Below are positions 39,001 to 47,649 of a stretch of DNA of 64,000 nucleotides, piece by piece (the first letter of the stretch is position 1; the number at the start of each line of letters is the position of its first letter). The translations under genes and the position numbers were made by a program. This DNA is from Blasia pusilla (Eukaryota; Marchantiophyta; Marchantiopsida; Blasiales): contig CM114274.1 of NCBI GenBank assembly GCA_050084515.1, positions 4,588,001 to 4,652,000 on the forward strand. Direction: 5' to 3'. The notes under the pieces are model-generated. The model was not told the DNA's origin, ran no database searches, and was given only the letters and a program-made list of their open reading frames with translations.

Positions 39001-39526
39001 ACCAACTAAATATTGGGAGACTGCATTAGGCAACCAATGAACCCATCCATGAACTATTCCGGGGACTGTCACGATTCCAAATTAATTCTCTAGACACAAA
39101 CCTCATCCCGCTACTGCCCATCCCACCCATCAGAGAGATGATACGACTCCGTAATTTGACTTAGTTATCATCGTTGGGTAGGGTGATGTCCTATACATGT
39201 ACAGAATTACGGCGATTGGCTCTAATCAAAATTCAAATTGAGAATTCGTCCGTCTTTATTTTCTGTTTTTTCCAGTGTTCAAGTAAATTAAACTCGGGGG
39301 AACGATGTAAAGCAAAAGAAATAAACTCGCTTGAACACGTTACCAATGTTACGACGTGCTTGAGGTGTTTGGATGACACAAGAAAACAATCCTCAGGATC
39401 GGAAAGTTAGATTGACAAACCTGGTGTATCGAGGGCAGAGGGGATGCTGCCCTCGAAGATGGCAACTCGCTCTTTAATGGAAGAAGTGGCAACATTTTGA
39501 GCTGCAGATTCCAGTACTGACGTCAT
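15021..39526 (-). CDS. GCN1: GCN1/ILITHYIA translational regulator, 60 exons
   Basis: GCN1 is the giant HEAT-repeat scaffold that binds ribosomes and the GCN2 RWD domain, so that GCN2 phosphorylates eIF2alpha under amino-acid lack or ribosome stalling. In plants it (ILITHYIA) also acts in immunity and growth. It works in the cytosol. I recognised it from plant GCN1 blocks, including [10 protein letters not shown] near the N terminus, [152 protein letters not shown] and [16 protein letters not shown]. Joined exons (high to low): 39526-39421, 38630-38251, 38124-37981, 37867-37486, 37100-36954, 36738-36554, 36344-36218, 35943-35870, 35675-35599, 35377-35338, 35228-35062, 34528-34342, 34068-33991, 31838-31719, 31460-31401, 31046-30927, 30715-30601, 30432-30254, 29812-29516, 29368-29252, 28759-28658, 28473-28324, 27960-27793, 27575-27399, 27267-27145, 26986-26906, 26740-26624, 26145-25973, 24862-24785, 24652-24505, 24251-24129, 23755-23699, 23603-23493, 23274-23083, 22843-22670, 22403-22293, 22151-22082, 21993-21915, 21679-21577, 21397-21227, 20961-20839, 20734-20621, 20510-20404, 20205-20154, 19977-19871, 19759-19700, 19593-19479, 19356-19246, 18900-18763, 18580-18458, 17970-17899, 17809-17697, 17536-17378, 17115-17019, 16831-16649, 16302-16102, 15954-15781, 15586-15454, 15347-15269, 15063-15021. 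All junctions are GT-AG and the phase is kept throughout (7,914 nt, 2,637 residues plus stop), which is the usual plant GCN1 length of about 2,600-2,700. The start ([11 protein letters not shown]) is the first ATG of exon 1. The end ([11 protein letters not shown]) is the acidic tail typical of plant GCN1. The least certain joins are exon 2/3, exon 14/15 and the last two exons. No stop or frameshift suggests decay. Confidence 0.96.
25442..25526. repeat. Foldback in GCN1 intron 28
   Basis: Arms of about 31 bp (CCCTTAGTGCTGCATGAACA... and ...TGTTCATGCAGCACTAAAGGG) pair almost perfectly around a short loop that is itself partly palindromic. It lies in the intron between exons 28 and 29, 80 bp from a second hairpin. 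It looks like a small foldback or MITE remnant. A small-RNA precursor is possible but unsupported. Confidence 0.9.
25605..25633. repeat. Perfect 13-bp hairpin in GCN1 intron 28
   Basis: GGATGAGTCACAG, AAA, CTGTGACTCATCC: perfect 13-bp arms with a 3-nt loop. A third CTGTGACTCA copy lies at 25583-25592. TGAGTCA is also an AP-1/bZIP-type core, so the motif could bind protein, but an intronic foldback remnant is the simpler reading. Confidence 0.85.
32280..33760. repeat. Degenerate tandem repeat in largest GCN1 intron
   Basis: The intron between exons 13 and 14 (33990-31839, about 2.15 kb, the largest in the gene) holds repeated units marked by a core close to GGTRATCTGACTGACCAGA at 32289, 32629, 32999, 33399 and about 33733, a spacing of roughly 335-400 bp. 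Two neighbouring units, about 32880-33212 and 33285-33620, are close to each other over more than 300 bp (shared GTTATGTCAGCATTATGTTTTG, AAGGGAGAAGACCCAACAC, AATCCCTCTCC, TTCTGGCTAATTTGCCACC). The outer units are more diverged. No coding frame is shared. Confidence 0.9.
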
Positions 39527-40252
39527 TTATGCTATTATGAAGCTCGTGTGCAGGCCTGCTCCTGTTCAGGAGCTACTTGCGCAGCACATTACTCCTCGTT
39601 CCGATTTATCCCCACAGTTCACCTATACGTTACCAACCCCACATTAGATCTATGAGCTCCGATCTCCGTCTCGTTGTGGATCCACATGAACATGACACTC
39701 AAACCGAATTCCAGGGTTAAGAAGGAGTAACACACATGGGAGCTGTGAGAAAACGCAGTATTTAAAAAATAAAGATTTCACTCCCTATTCACTCCATTTC
39801 AGCGTCACAAGCCCTAAGTCCACACCTTAAACCTAAAAACAAACAGAATTCCACGTCGGCCACAAATTACGTGACACTTAAACGATCTACTCCCGTTCGA
39901 CAGATCACATTCGGTTTTGAACCGAAAACGCGAGTCAAATGTAACAGTTAGAGTCGATTCCCATCTTATACTTTCATGGATATGAATTACACAATTCCTA
40001 AGAGGTGGTGACAAGCAAACGTGACTCTTGCATGTGCTGCTGGAGTTGTCGACTATGTACCGGTCTGCCGTGTTCCGTGAAAACCCCCTCTCGACCTGCG
40101 CTCCCGCAGTGCTTCCCCAATTTAATGGTACGATTTAAACGAAGCAGCGCTCCATTTCCATGACATGAGGAAATTCGCTTTGATCCGGTTGCGCTCGCCC
40201 CCTCTTCGAGAAAACATCAGACCTGCTGCGGAGGGTCACAACAATAGCGCAT

Positions 40253-40261
40253 AAACCCTAA
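40253..40261 (+). promoter_or_regulatory. telo-box-like element
   Basis: AAACCCTAA, the plant telo-box common near promoters of translation-related genes, lies about 730 bp upstream of the GCN1 ATG. A 9-bp match can arise by chance, and it may sit outside the true promoter. Confidence 0.3.
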
Positions 40262-40969
40262 ATCCGGTTCTTTCGGTCCTTCCTCCTCTTGGACTCGTCC
40301 TCCGATTTTTTACGGCCCTTGGTAAGAGGACTCGCTAGGGATCGCGATTGGGCGTGTCCCTTTTTCGGCATCCCGTGCCTAGGGAAGGGCACGAGACGAG
40401 TTGGACGTTACGTTGAGCTACGGATAGCCGAGGCCAAAGTCGCAAGCGGTTTAGGACTGAAGTGGCTGCTGGCATGCACCCATTGTTGGAGCGGTTCGGA
40501 ATTTTGGTTCGGCTATAGGGTAACGGGTACTGTACATCGAGAGTTTTCTAGGGGACGGATATCCCGTGTTGGTCGGGCTGCGTTCCGTCCGGCCGGAAAT
40601 CGTTCGTGCATGGGAAGGACATCCGCGCGTGACGTACGACGTCCATATATCCATGGGCGTCCGTCCCATAGGGCCGCCCGCCCCCATAGGCTAGCGTCAA
40701 GCAGCGATGTTGTTCGACGATCAACTTGATCGTACGGGTTACAATGGTTTGAGGGCGGTCGCCACTTTTGGGTCGGAGTCGTGAGATTTTTGGTGCCCAA
40801 CTAATTTCGGCGTAACACTCTCTATTCCTTGGAGAGTGTTGTTTTTCACGACGACTTTGCCTTACCCACGTAAACCAATATGCGACCCTTTGAGAGCGTG
40901 GGAGGTTAATTAGTAAACACCATGGAGGATAGGTGGATAGCCTAGATGGACACAAACAAAAACGGCGAG

Positions 40970-40988
40970 TGTATGTAGGGGCCGTAAA
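40970..40988 (+). repeat. LTR-start-like motif, copy 2
   Basis: TGTATGTAGGGGCCGTAAA follows an A/G-rich run (AAAAACGGCGAG). It is the same 19-mer as at 8863-8881 and, inverted, 60320-60338. No matching LTR end was found. Confidence 0.45.
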
Positions 40989-41424
40989 GTGTATCAAACC
41001 GTCAAACATCTAGCAGTTTCTAGTGATATTCATATGAGAACAGCCCACGACAACGGTGGATCATTTCTACGCCCAAAAGTTTTGAGCGCTGAAAAATCCC
41101 CGATTCCCAATGGTCGTGGAGACCTCCTTCTCATGTAATCGACCTCGTAGTCACAATGACATTGTTGTAGACACAGTCAACATCTTTCCATCGGGTAACA
41201 GATACATATTCAGAAGTTTGTTCCAATATCCAAAGAATAATGGTCCTTAGAGGGTGGATTGTTTGGACCCAAAAGAATCCCTAAGGCCCCTAGGATCGTT
41301 CCATGGAAGCAGCCTCTCGAGGGTGGGATCCCATCGGCACTAGGTCACGTTGACCATAAGGGATCGCCAAATGTTTTTAACCAAATCGAGGTATTTGCGA
41401 CCTCGACCTAGTTATAACTGAAAT

Positions 41425-42968
41425 TAGTTACCAGGGATTGGGTCTCGGGAGCAATGCTCACTCAGAGAGATGACGAGGAGAGGGAGTTCGTTGTGGCTCA
41501 TGCAACCCAATTGAGCGATATTGCAAAGGCGAGATATAGCGTCTACGAGGAAGAGTGCTTGGCTCCAGTATGGGCCGTGGCACATTTCAGGTACTAACCA
41601 TTCAAAAATGCTTTTACACTTATCATTGATGATCAACCGTTGAGGAGGTTGATGGAGTCTAATAAGCTTACGTGTAAGTTTGCCACGTGGGCTCTATTAC
41701 GAGAAGAGTATGAGTTTAAGATGGTTCATAGCCCATGTGGGTTGAACCAGAATATAGATGGGTTGAGTCGCAACCCATGCTTGAGTCAGAGAGATGACAC
41801 AAGAGCTTGATGGCATAGAGAGAGTGATGAGAAAATGGTGCGCGGTTGGCAAGCATTTGCCTTTCTTTGTTCGTTTACTATATGTTACGTTAGCAATAGA
41901 TGGTGACTCCATTGGTGGGGTCGGATGATGAGTCTCCAAATTCGGAGGTTAGTGAGGAGGCGATGGGTAGTCATGATATTCATGACAACATGGAGATTGT
42001 GGAGTTCCTACGTAATGGCGTCATAGCAAGCACAATGAGCGCTAGAGAGCAGGATCGGATCCTAGAAAGAGCCAAAAGGTTGAGGTAGGAGGGGACACAC
42101 ATTTCAAGATTATGGGGGGATGGTAGGGTATGGGTGGTGTCTCATCCTTCCCAACGAGCACGTGTAGTGTGACATGCCCATGAGTAATTGGGGTATTTTG
42201 GAGTAAAGCGTACTTACAACTTACTCTAAGTTCGGTATTGGTGGTGTGGCATGCATACTGAGGTTCAACAGTCTATAGCTAGATGCATGGTGTGTGACCG
42301 AGTGCAAGCATCCTTCAATGCTCCCACTCCACAATTACATCCCTTTTCAATTGTGGGATTAGGTTATTGGTGGAGTCTACACTTCGCGGGAACCTTACCA
42401 TTGACGGTACATCATCATAGGTATGTGTTGGTTATGGTGAATCATTTCTCCAATTGAATAGAGTTGGTGGTACTATCAAACAAGGTGAGCAAGGGAGTGG
42501 CTTATGTGTTTCTACATCGGGTACTTAGCAATTTGCTACACCGGAGGAGGTGTTGATTGATCACGGTATTGAATTCAGGGGAGAGTTTCAAACCTTATGT
42601 GATCAGGCGTTGCTCAATCACCACACCACGTCTATAGATCATCACGAGGCGGATGGATTAGCAAAGAAAGTAGTACAAAGGGTGAAGAGAGGGTTACGCA
42701 AGTATGACTTACAGCGAAGGATATTTGAGGGAGTGGGACCTACACTTGCTATGGTTGGCTATGGGATATTGCTTCAGACGATTGATATCCTTAGCGTTGT
42801 TCTTGATGACCCGGAAGTGTGGGTGCAAGGCTGTTTTCAAAGGGCAAAGATTTTTCGTAGAGTTATGCCCATGGCATTTGAGAACTTAACTATTTCTTAG
42901 CATAGAAATACTTTGAGGTACGCGATCATTCGTGGAGGGGATTATCGTCAAGGGATTATGATTATTAT
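41425..42968 (+). pseudogene. Ty3/gypsy RNase H-integrase remnant, 5' part
   Basis: The plus-strand translation gives RNase H first (41,446-41,790: GAMLTQRDDEE, YSVYEEECLAPVWAVAHFR, LRRLMESNKLTCKFATWAL, then the end block QNIDGLSRNPC). A spacer follows (PLVGSDDESPN, AREQDRILERAKR at 41,909-42,090), then the zinc-binding region (GVKRTYNLL, CMVCDR near 42,200-42,300) and the integrase core (FAGTLPL, RYVLVMVNHFSN, EVLIDHGIEFRGEF, ADGLAKKVV, to about 42,700). Decay is clear: several stops, first catalytic Asp replaced by His (SLHFAG where the family has LDFAG), and second zinc His replaced by Tyr. The second Asp (IDHG) and the Glu (HHEADG) remain. Gag, protease and most of RT are missing at the left end. 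A copia element interrupts the integrase C terminus at 42,969, and the sequence resumes at 47,049. Confidence 0.9.
42964..42968. repeat. Target-site duplication, left (ATTAT)
   Basis: The five bases directly before the copia 5' LTR are repeated at 47044-47048 directly after the 3' LTR. Five bp is the usual size for copia. Confidence 0.8.
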
Positions 42969-43269
42969 TGAAGATTGAGTTATAATCGAGCTCATGACAC
43001 ACCTGAACATTTGGTATTCACACAAAGTAGGGAAGCTTAATCTTTGTTAGTTAGTTAAGCACGATTATCTTAACTAGGGTTAGTTAATCACAGTTAGTCT
43101 AACTCGAGACTAAGGTTAGGGTTAGGGTTGCTTGTACATACCCTATATGATTGAGAAGGGGACCAGCCTCCACTCATTCTCTCATTGCAAATCTCGTTCT
43201 CCATGCTGGTGTGTGTGTGTGTGTGAGAGTCGTTTTCCACCAGTTATGTTTGTTTAGGAGTTTTCCACA
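42969..43269 (+). repeat. Copia 5' LTR
   Basis: It begins TGAAGATTGAG and ends TTTTCCACA. Inside are a telomere-like run (GGTTAGGGTTAGGGTT at about 43114), a TATATGA box-like site near 43144 and a TG microsatellite near 43210. It is followed immediately by the primer-binding site. Confidence 0.95.
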
Positions 43270-43281
43270 TGGTATCAAAGC
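43270..43281 (+). other. Copia primer-binding site
   Basis: TGGTATCAAAGC pairs with the 3' end of initiator tRNA-Met (usual PBS TGGTATCAGAGC). It abuts the LTR, which helped place the LTR boundary. Confidence 0.9.
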
Positions 43282-43680
43282 GATAGGAGAACATCACTTG
43301 AAATTCTTGGTGTTTGAGGAGAGAAGAGAGGCAAGAGAAGGCACAATTTCAGTTTGGGAGAAGGAAATTTTATTCAGAGGGAGCTTAGTGGGTGCAGATT
43401 TCAAGTGGAGCTTTGAGGGTGATAAAACTTTGGAGGCAATTTTGAAGGCTTTCCCGGTCGATTTGCCATCTGGGTCCGCATCGGCTATAATGACGTCAAA
43501 GGTTGATTCTAGCCGACTTGTAGAGCTCGTCGAGAGCTTTCCAACACACCCAAATTGCTTGATTATGACATTCTGAGCTCCTGCAGTAGCAATTTCAATA
43601 TCATAAAGTGCAATTAGTGAAGAAAAGTTTTGCAGTTTGCTCTCTACATGCCAATTTCGACTAGTCCTTTCATACATTTG

Positions 43681-43759
43681 ATCAATTTTGGCCAATTTTA
43701 GATCAATTTATGTGTAGGAGTGGTCTATGCTTCAATTGGAGCAGTAATAAGCGTGAAAT
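43681..43759 (+). repeat. Copia internal 79-bp direct repeat, copy 1
   Basis: ATCAATTTTGGCCAATTTTA... through TTCAATTGGAGCAGTAATAAGC recurs at 44561-44637. Copy 1 is in the leader. Copy 2 lies directly before the 395-bp module. Confidence 0.9.
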
Positions 43760-43787
43760 TACGTGTTTATGAGTGAGATCGTTCGTC

Positions 43788-44489
43788 ATGGAGTATTCCT
43801 CAACAGAAATCACAAGTGAGAAACTAGATAAGCAAAATTACAATGTCAGGAAGTTTCGCATGAAAAAATTTCTCATGGGTAAAGAACTATGGGAGCTTGT
43901 CATAGGTGATAAGGCCAAGCTAGAAGGTGACTCAACATACTTGAATGTTTACGCCTGGAACAAACGCGCAAGGCAAGTAATCCACTACATTTCAATAATG
44001 ATCAGTTCGCCAATGATAGGTCACGTTCAAGATGTTGATACTCGAAGAGATCTAGGATCGTTGGAAAAGCTGTTCTAGACATCAATAAAGACCAAAAAGC
44101 TTCAATTGAAAGAGCAATTGAACTAAGTGAGGAAAGGATCGGAGAGCATCAATGATTATATTTTGAACATCATACATATTGTTGATTAGTTGAATAGCAT
44201 TCGAGTGATAGTAGAAGATGATGATTTGATCCTGTTCACTCTTCAAGGCCTTCCAAAGGATTATAAGTCCTTTGAGATCTCTATCTCTATGAGAGAGAAA
44301 TATCCAACCTTTCAAGAGTTAGTCCCTTTCTTAATCAGTGAAGAGATGCGCCTAGTAGGCAATTGTAGCTCGTCTAGTCTGCAAGAGAGTACGATATTTG
44401 GAGGTTATGGATCAAACACAGGCAAGGGTCGTGGTAGAAGTTTTCATGGTCGTGGTAGATATCAAGCATATGGAGGAAGAGGCACTTAA
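43788..44489 (+). pseudogene. Copia gag
   Basis: It starts at an ATG (MEYSSTEITSEKLDKQNY), followed by the typical gag block FRMKKFLMGKELWELV and WNKRARQVIHYI. After a frame disturbance near 44,078-44,190 it continues with DDLILFTLQGLPKDYKSFE, REKYPTFQELVPFLISEEMRL and a Gly/Arg-rich tail (GRGRSFHGRGRYQAYGGRG). Family members have a CCHC knuckle after the Gly/Arg tail, and I do not see one here. At least two stops lie in the middle. Role if active: particle coat. Confidence 0.85.
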
Positions 44490-44560
44490 TATAACGTCAC
44501 TCAATCAACTACAAACCACACACAATCACAAGGTAGTGATGGTGGAAACCGTTGGGGTGG

Positions 44561-44637
44561 ATCAATTTTGGCCAATTTCATATCAATTTGTATAAGAGTG
44601 GTCTATGCTTCAATTGGAGCAGTAATAAGCCTGAAAT
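44561..44637 (+). repeat. Copia internal direct repeat, copy 2
   Basis: This is the second copy of 43681-43759, with a few substitutions and a 2-bp difference. Its position between the gag end and the foreign module marks a rearrangement junction. Confidence 0.9.
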
Positions 44638-44640
44638 AAG

Positions 44641-45036
44641 GGACCATAGCTCCGCCGCCTCATGCCAAGAGGTTCACCAAAGAGAGAATGAGCTCTCAAG
44701 CTCTCTCTCCTTGGGATATATACCCCTCCCCTTTCCCAAGCTCTCTCCATGGTAACCTATTCTCCCAAGTCACCTCCTTGGCTCTTGACTTGATGTAGGA
44801 GGTCAAGGGCCACTTACCAAAAAATAGAAAGTTGATCGTATACTCAAAATGGTACTTATCTAAAATAGTAAGTTCTTCAATATAGCTCCAAATGAGCCAA
44901 AACGAAGGGGAAACCTGCTCTCTCAGGTTTCCCGAGGCCTCAGCAGGTCATCCTCGACCTCTTAGGCATGTCTTCCACTACTCTTGAAGACGCTCTACTA
45001 GATCTCACCGATATATCCTAAAGGACGTGACAGAGT
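44641..45036. repeat. 395-bp dispersed module, copy B
   Basis: This is the copy of 4523-4917, same orientation relative to the plus strand. Both start at GGACCATAGCTCCGCCG and end at G(A/G)CGTGACAGA-like sequence. Copia linker sequence (coding a RRSSRVTHLVQRF-like block at about 45,090-45,150) resumes just after it. Confidence 0.85.
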
Positions 45037-45089
45037 ACGTATTCAATTTGTTGACTCTAGTCAGATCTCGAGTTAGGTGTGAGAGGCAT

Positions 45090-46660
45090 CTACCTCTAAA
45101 CAACAACTTCGTAGATCAAGTAGAGTTACACATCTAGTTCAAAGATTCATAAATGAAGGTTTTCATGCGACATATCATGCATATATGATGACTACCCTCA
45201 AGAACAGGAGCCGAGTTATTTTGAAGAATTTGCAAGTAAAGTCGAATGGATTGAAGCTATGGAGGAAGAGCTTGTTGCATTAAGACATCAATATACATGG
45301 AAGCTGGTTGATACCTTCCAGTAAGGAAGCTATTGGTTACAAATGGGTTTACAAAATCAAACAAAATCAAGATGGTACAATTAACAGATACAAAAGCGAG
45401 ATTGATGGCTAAGGGCTATGCACAACAATATGGTATCGATTATGAGGAAACATTTAGCTCTGTTGCAAAGATGGCGACTATGAGAACAATGGTTGCAGTT
45501 GCAGTAAGTAAGAAGTGGAAATTATATCACATGGATGTCAAGAATGCCTTCTTGAATGGAGATATATACGAGGAGGTATATATGACTCAACCACCTAGAT
45601 ACGAGCATCCCAAGTTTCCATTTCGAATATGCAGGTTGAAGAAAGCTCTATAAGAGCTCAAACAAGTTCCAAGAGCTTGGTATGGCAAGATTACATACAT
45701 CCTACAAGAGTTGGGTTTTAGGATATGTGATTCTCACTCCTCGTTATATGTCTTGAGAGGACAAGATCATATGATTCTCATTGTGTTGAATGTTGACGAT
45801 CTCTTGATTACTAGGAGTATTGAAGAAATGGCATAACAAGTCAAGCTTAAATTACAAGCAAAATTTGATATGAAGGACTTGGGAGAACTCAAGTACTTCC
45901 TTGGTATAGAATTTATCAAGATTGGAGAAAGCATGTGGTTACTACAACGACAATATGCTCTTCATATGCTTTCAAAATATGGTATGACGGCTTGTAAGCC
46001 AATCTCTACATCGTTGGACCAGAGTGTGAAGCTAAGAGTGGATGAAGGAGAGTTGCTTGCAGATTCTAATATGTACAGACGTATGGTTGGAAGTTTGATC
46101 TATCTAACTATAACCAGACCAGATTTGAGTTATAGTGTTGGCCTAGTGAGCTAATTTATGCAAGCACCTCGAAAACCTCACCTTGATGCTGTGAGAAGGA
46201 TTATCCGGTATGTGAAATTCTCTATTCAATTTGGGCTTCAATTTAAACCTTCTCTCAGATTTCAATTACAGGGATTCACACATGCTGATTGGGCAGGAAG
46301 CGTGTTTGATCGACACTCCACATCTGGTTATTCATTTACTTTGGGAAGCGTAACTATAAGTTGGGCTTCAAAGAAGCAACTAAAGTTGCTTTATCTTCAA
46401 TAGAGGATGAGTACAGAGGAGCAACCAATGCAGTATGTGAGAAGGTGTGGTTTCATCGATTACTTGTTGAAATTAGTGTTAGTAACTTAGGACCTAGTGA
46501 AATATATGCAGACAATATTAGTAGCATCAAGCTTGCTAATAACCTAGTGTTTCATGCTCGTATAAAGTATGTTGAGGTGCATTATCATTTTATCAAAGAG
46601 AAAGTACTTGTAGGAGAAATATATGTTGTTATATAGGTACAAATCAGCAAATTGCTGACA
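45090..46660 (+). pseudogene. Copia reverse transcriptase and RNase H
   Basis: It runs from the linker (SRVTHLVQRF, near 45,120) through the RT start (EWIEAMEEELVAL, near 45,250), [51 protein letters not shown]-like and RAWYGKI blocks to the catalytic box NVDDLLIT near 45,790 (normally YVDD; Asp pair intact). It continues with MKDLGELKYFLGIEF, GSLIYLTITRPDLSYSV, HADWAGSVFDRHSTSGY, ISWASKKQ, DEYRGATNAVCE, YADNISSIKLANN and YVEVHYHFIKEKV. Most of this is readable in one frame with a few single stops (for example near 45,650, 45,835, 46,154 and 46,636). It is the best-preserved retroelement gene in the window. Confidence 0.93.
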
Positions 46661-46740
46661 TCTTTACAAAGGCATTGTCCAAAGATAAGTTTGAGATGTT
46701 TAGGCATTAGAGATATCGATATGAGCTTGAGGGGGAGTAT

Positions 46741-47043
46741 TGAAGATTGAGTTACAGTGAAGCTCATGATACACCTGAACTGCTACATTTGGTACTCACA
46801 CAAAGTAGGGAAGCTTAATCTTGGTTAGTAAGTTAAGCACGATTATCTTAACTAGGGTTAGTTAATCACAATTAGTCTAACTCGAGACTAAGGTTAGGGT
46901 TAGGATTGCTTGTACATACCTTATATAATTCAGAAGGGGACCAACCTCCACTCATTCTCTCATTGCAAATTTCGTTCTCTATGGTGGTGTGTGTGTGAGA
47001 GAGTCGTTCTCCACTAGTTATGCTTGTTTAGCAGTTTTCCATA
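46741..47043 (+). repeat. Copia 3' LTR
   Basis: It begins TGAAGATTGAG directly after the polypurine tract and ends TTTTCCATA, where the terminal CA has changed to TA. Compared with the 5' LTR it has a 6-bp insertion and about 20 substitutions. Confidence 0.95.
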
Positions 47044-47048
47044 ATTAT
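47044..47048. repeat. Target-site duplication, right (ATTAT)
   Basis: Matches 42964-42968. See the copia element. Confidence 0.8.
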
Positions 47049-47640
47049 GTGTATTTATAGCATATTAGATGTCACTGTAAGGCTCACAATTTTGCATGTG
47101 CGCAAGGTGTTACCGACCAGAGTCCTCATCTTGAAGGGACGGGATGGTATGGTTTGGAAGGATTATGTACGTAATTGTGCGTTATATCATCTTCCCAACA
47201 TGGACAAGATAGTGGAAACGAGCTTGGAAATGATATTTTCAGATCTACGAGAGGTGCAACCACCATGTTGGTACGTGATGGTTATTCTAGAGAGTGACAT
47301 ATATCATATCTGATCCCCCCTTCTTGATGGAGCTCCCACAAGACAATAATTATGTCTTAGATGTGTATAGGATAGTAGGTAATGTTGGGTAGATGTGATG
47401 TGTGCTATCTGGAGTTAGGGAGATCCAACTGCTAACTAAGGGGGACGATTGTGTGGTCTCAATGTACATGCATGAGTTCATTTTTTTATGTGTATGGATT
47501 TACCTGTGTGTTGGGAAGATTGGTGGTGTGGGTAGGACCAAAAATGTGGATTGTGTAGCGATGTGCATGCGCACGACAAATTGTACTAAGTATGGCCTTT
47601 TTTTCATACCAAATTTTACTCGTGAGTCTTAAGCATGTTA
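47049..47640 (+). pseudogene. Ty3/gypsy integrase C-terminal remnant, resumed after copia
   Basis: Directly after the right target duplication the frame reads SILDVTVRLTILHVRKVLP and ILKGRDGMVWKDYVRNCALYHLPN. This is the C-terminal region expected to follow the integrase core left of the copia insertion (last block there LRYAIIRGGDYRQG). Further on, one frame gives MLVRDGYSRE, stop, HISYLIPP and then LCLRCV, which resembles a PHD-type finger (MLVCDxCxxxWHxxCLxPP...CPxC) with three cysteines lost. It is broken by stops. Confidence 0.75.
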
Positions 47641-47649
47641 TTACTATTA

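Larger units (their letters stand above)
39527..41424. other. GCN1 upstream region and CpG-rich block
   Basis: This holds the GCN1 5' flank (39527 upward) and a CpG-rich block at about 40,250-40,780. Long frames in that block lack ATG starts (for example one opening with TTG at 40289) and show no domain, so I do not call a gene. At 40,790-41,420 I see only non-coding sequence with a motif shared with other loci (40970-40988). Confidence 0.45.
42969..47043 (+). mobile_element. Ty1/copia retrotransposon, internally deleted
   Basis: A 4,075-bp element bounded by direct LTRs (42969-43269 and 46741-47043) and a 5-bp target duplication. The primer-binding site TGGTATCAAAGC starts at 43270 with no gap after the LTR and matches initiator tRNA-Met with one change. 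The polypurine tract GAGCTTGAGGGGGAGTAT ends at 46740. The internal order is gag (43788-44489), a 395-bp foreign module (44641-45036) where protease and integrase should be, then reverse transcriptase and RNase H (about 45,150-46,660). The LTRs differ at roughly 8 percent of positions by eye, so the insertion is old. Lacking integrase and carrying stops, it cannot move on its own. Confidence 0.95.

Noticed and set aside
40289-40729. 146-codon plus frame and 153-codon minus frame in the CpG-rich block
   Set aside because: The plus frame has no ATG at its start (TTG). Neither strand shows a recognisable motif, and long frames are expected where stops are rare.
43151-43576. 141-codon plus and 133-codon minus frames in the copia LTR and leader
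   Set aside because: They span the LTR border and primer-binding site, a non-coding leader. No domain on either strand.
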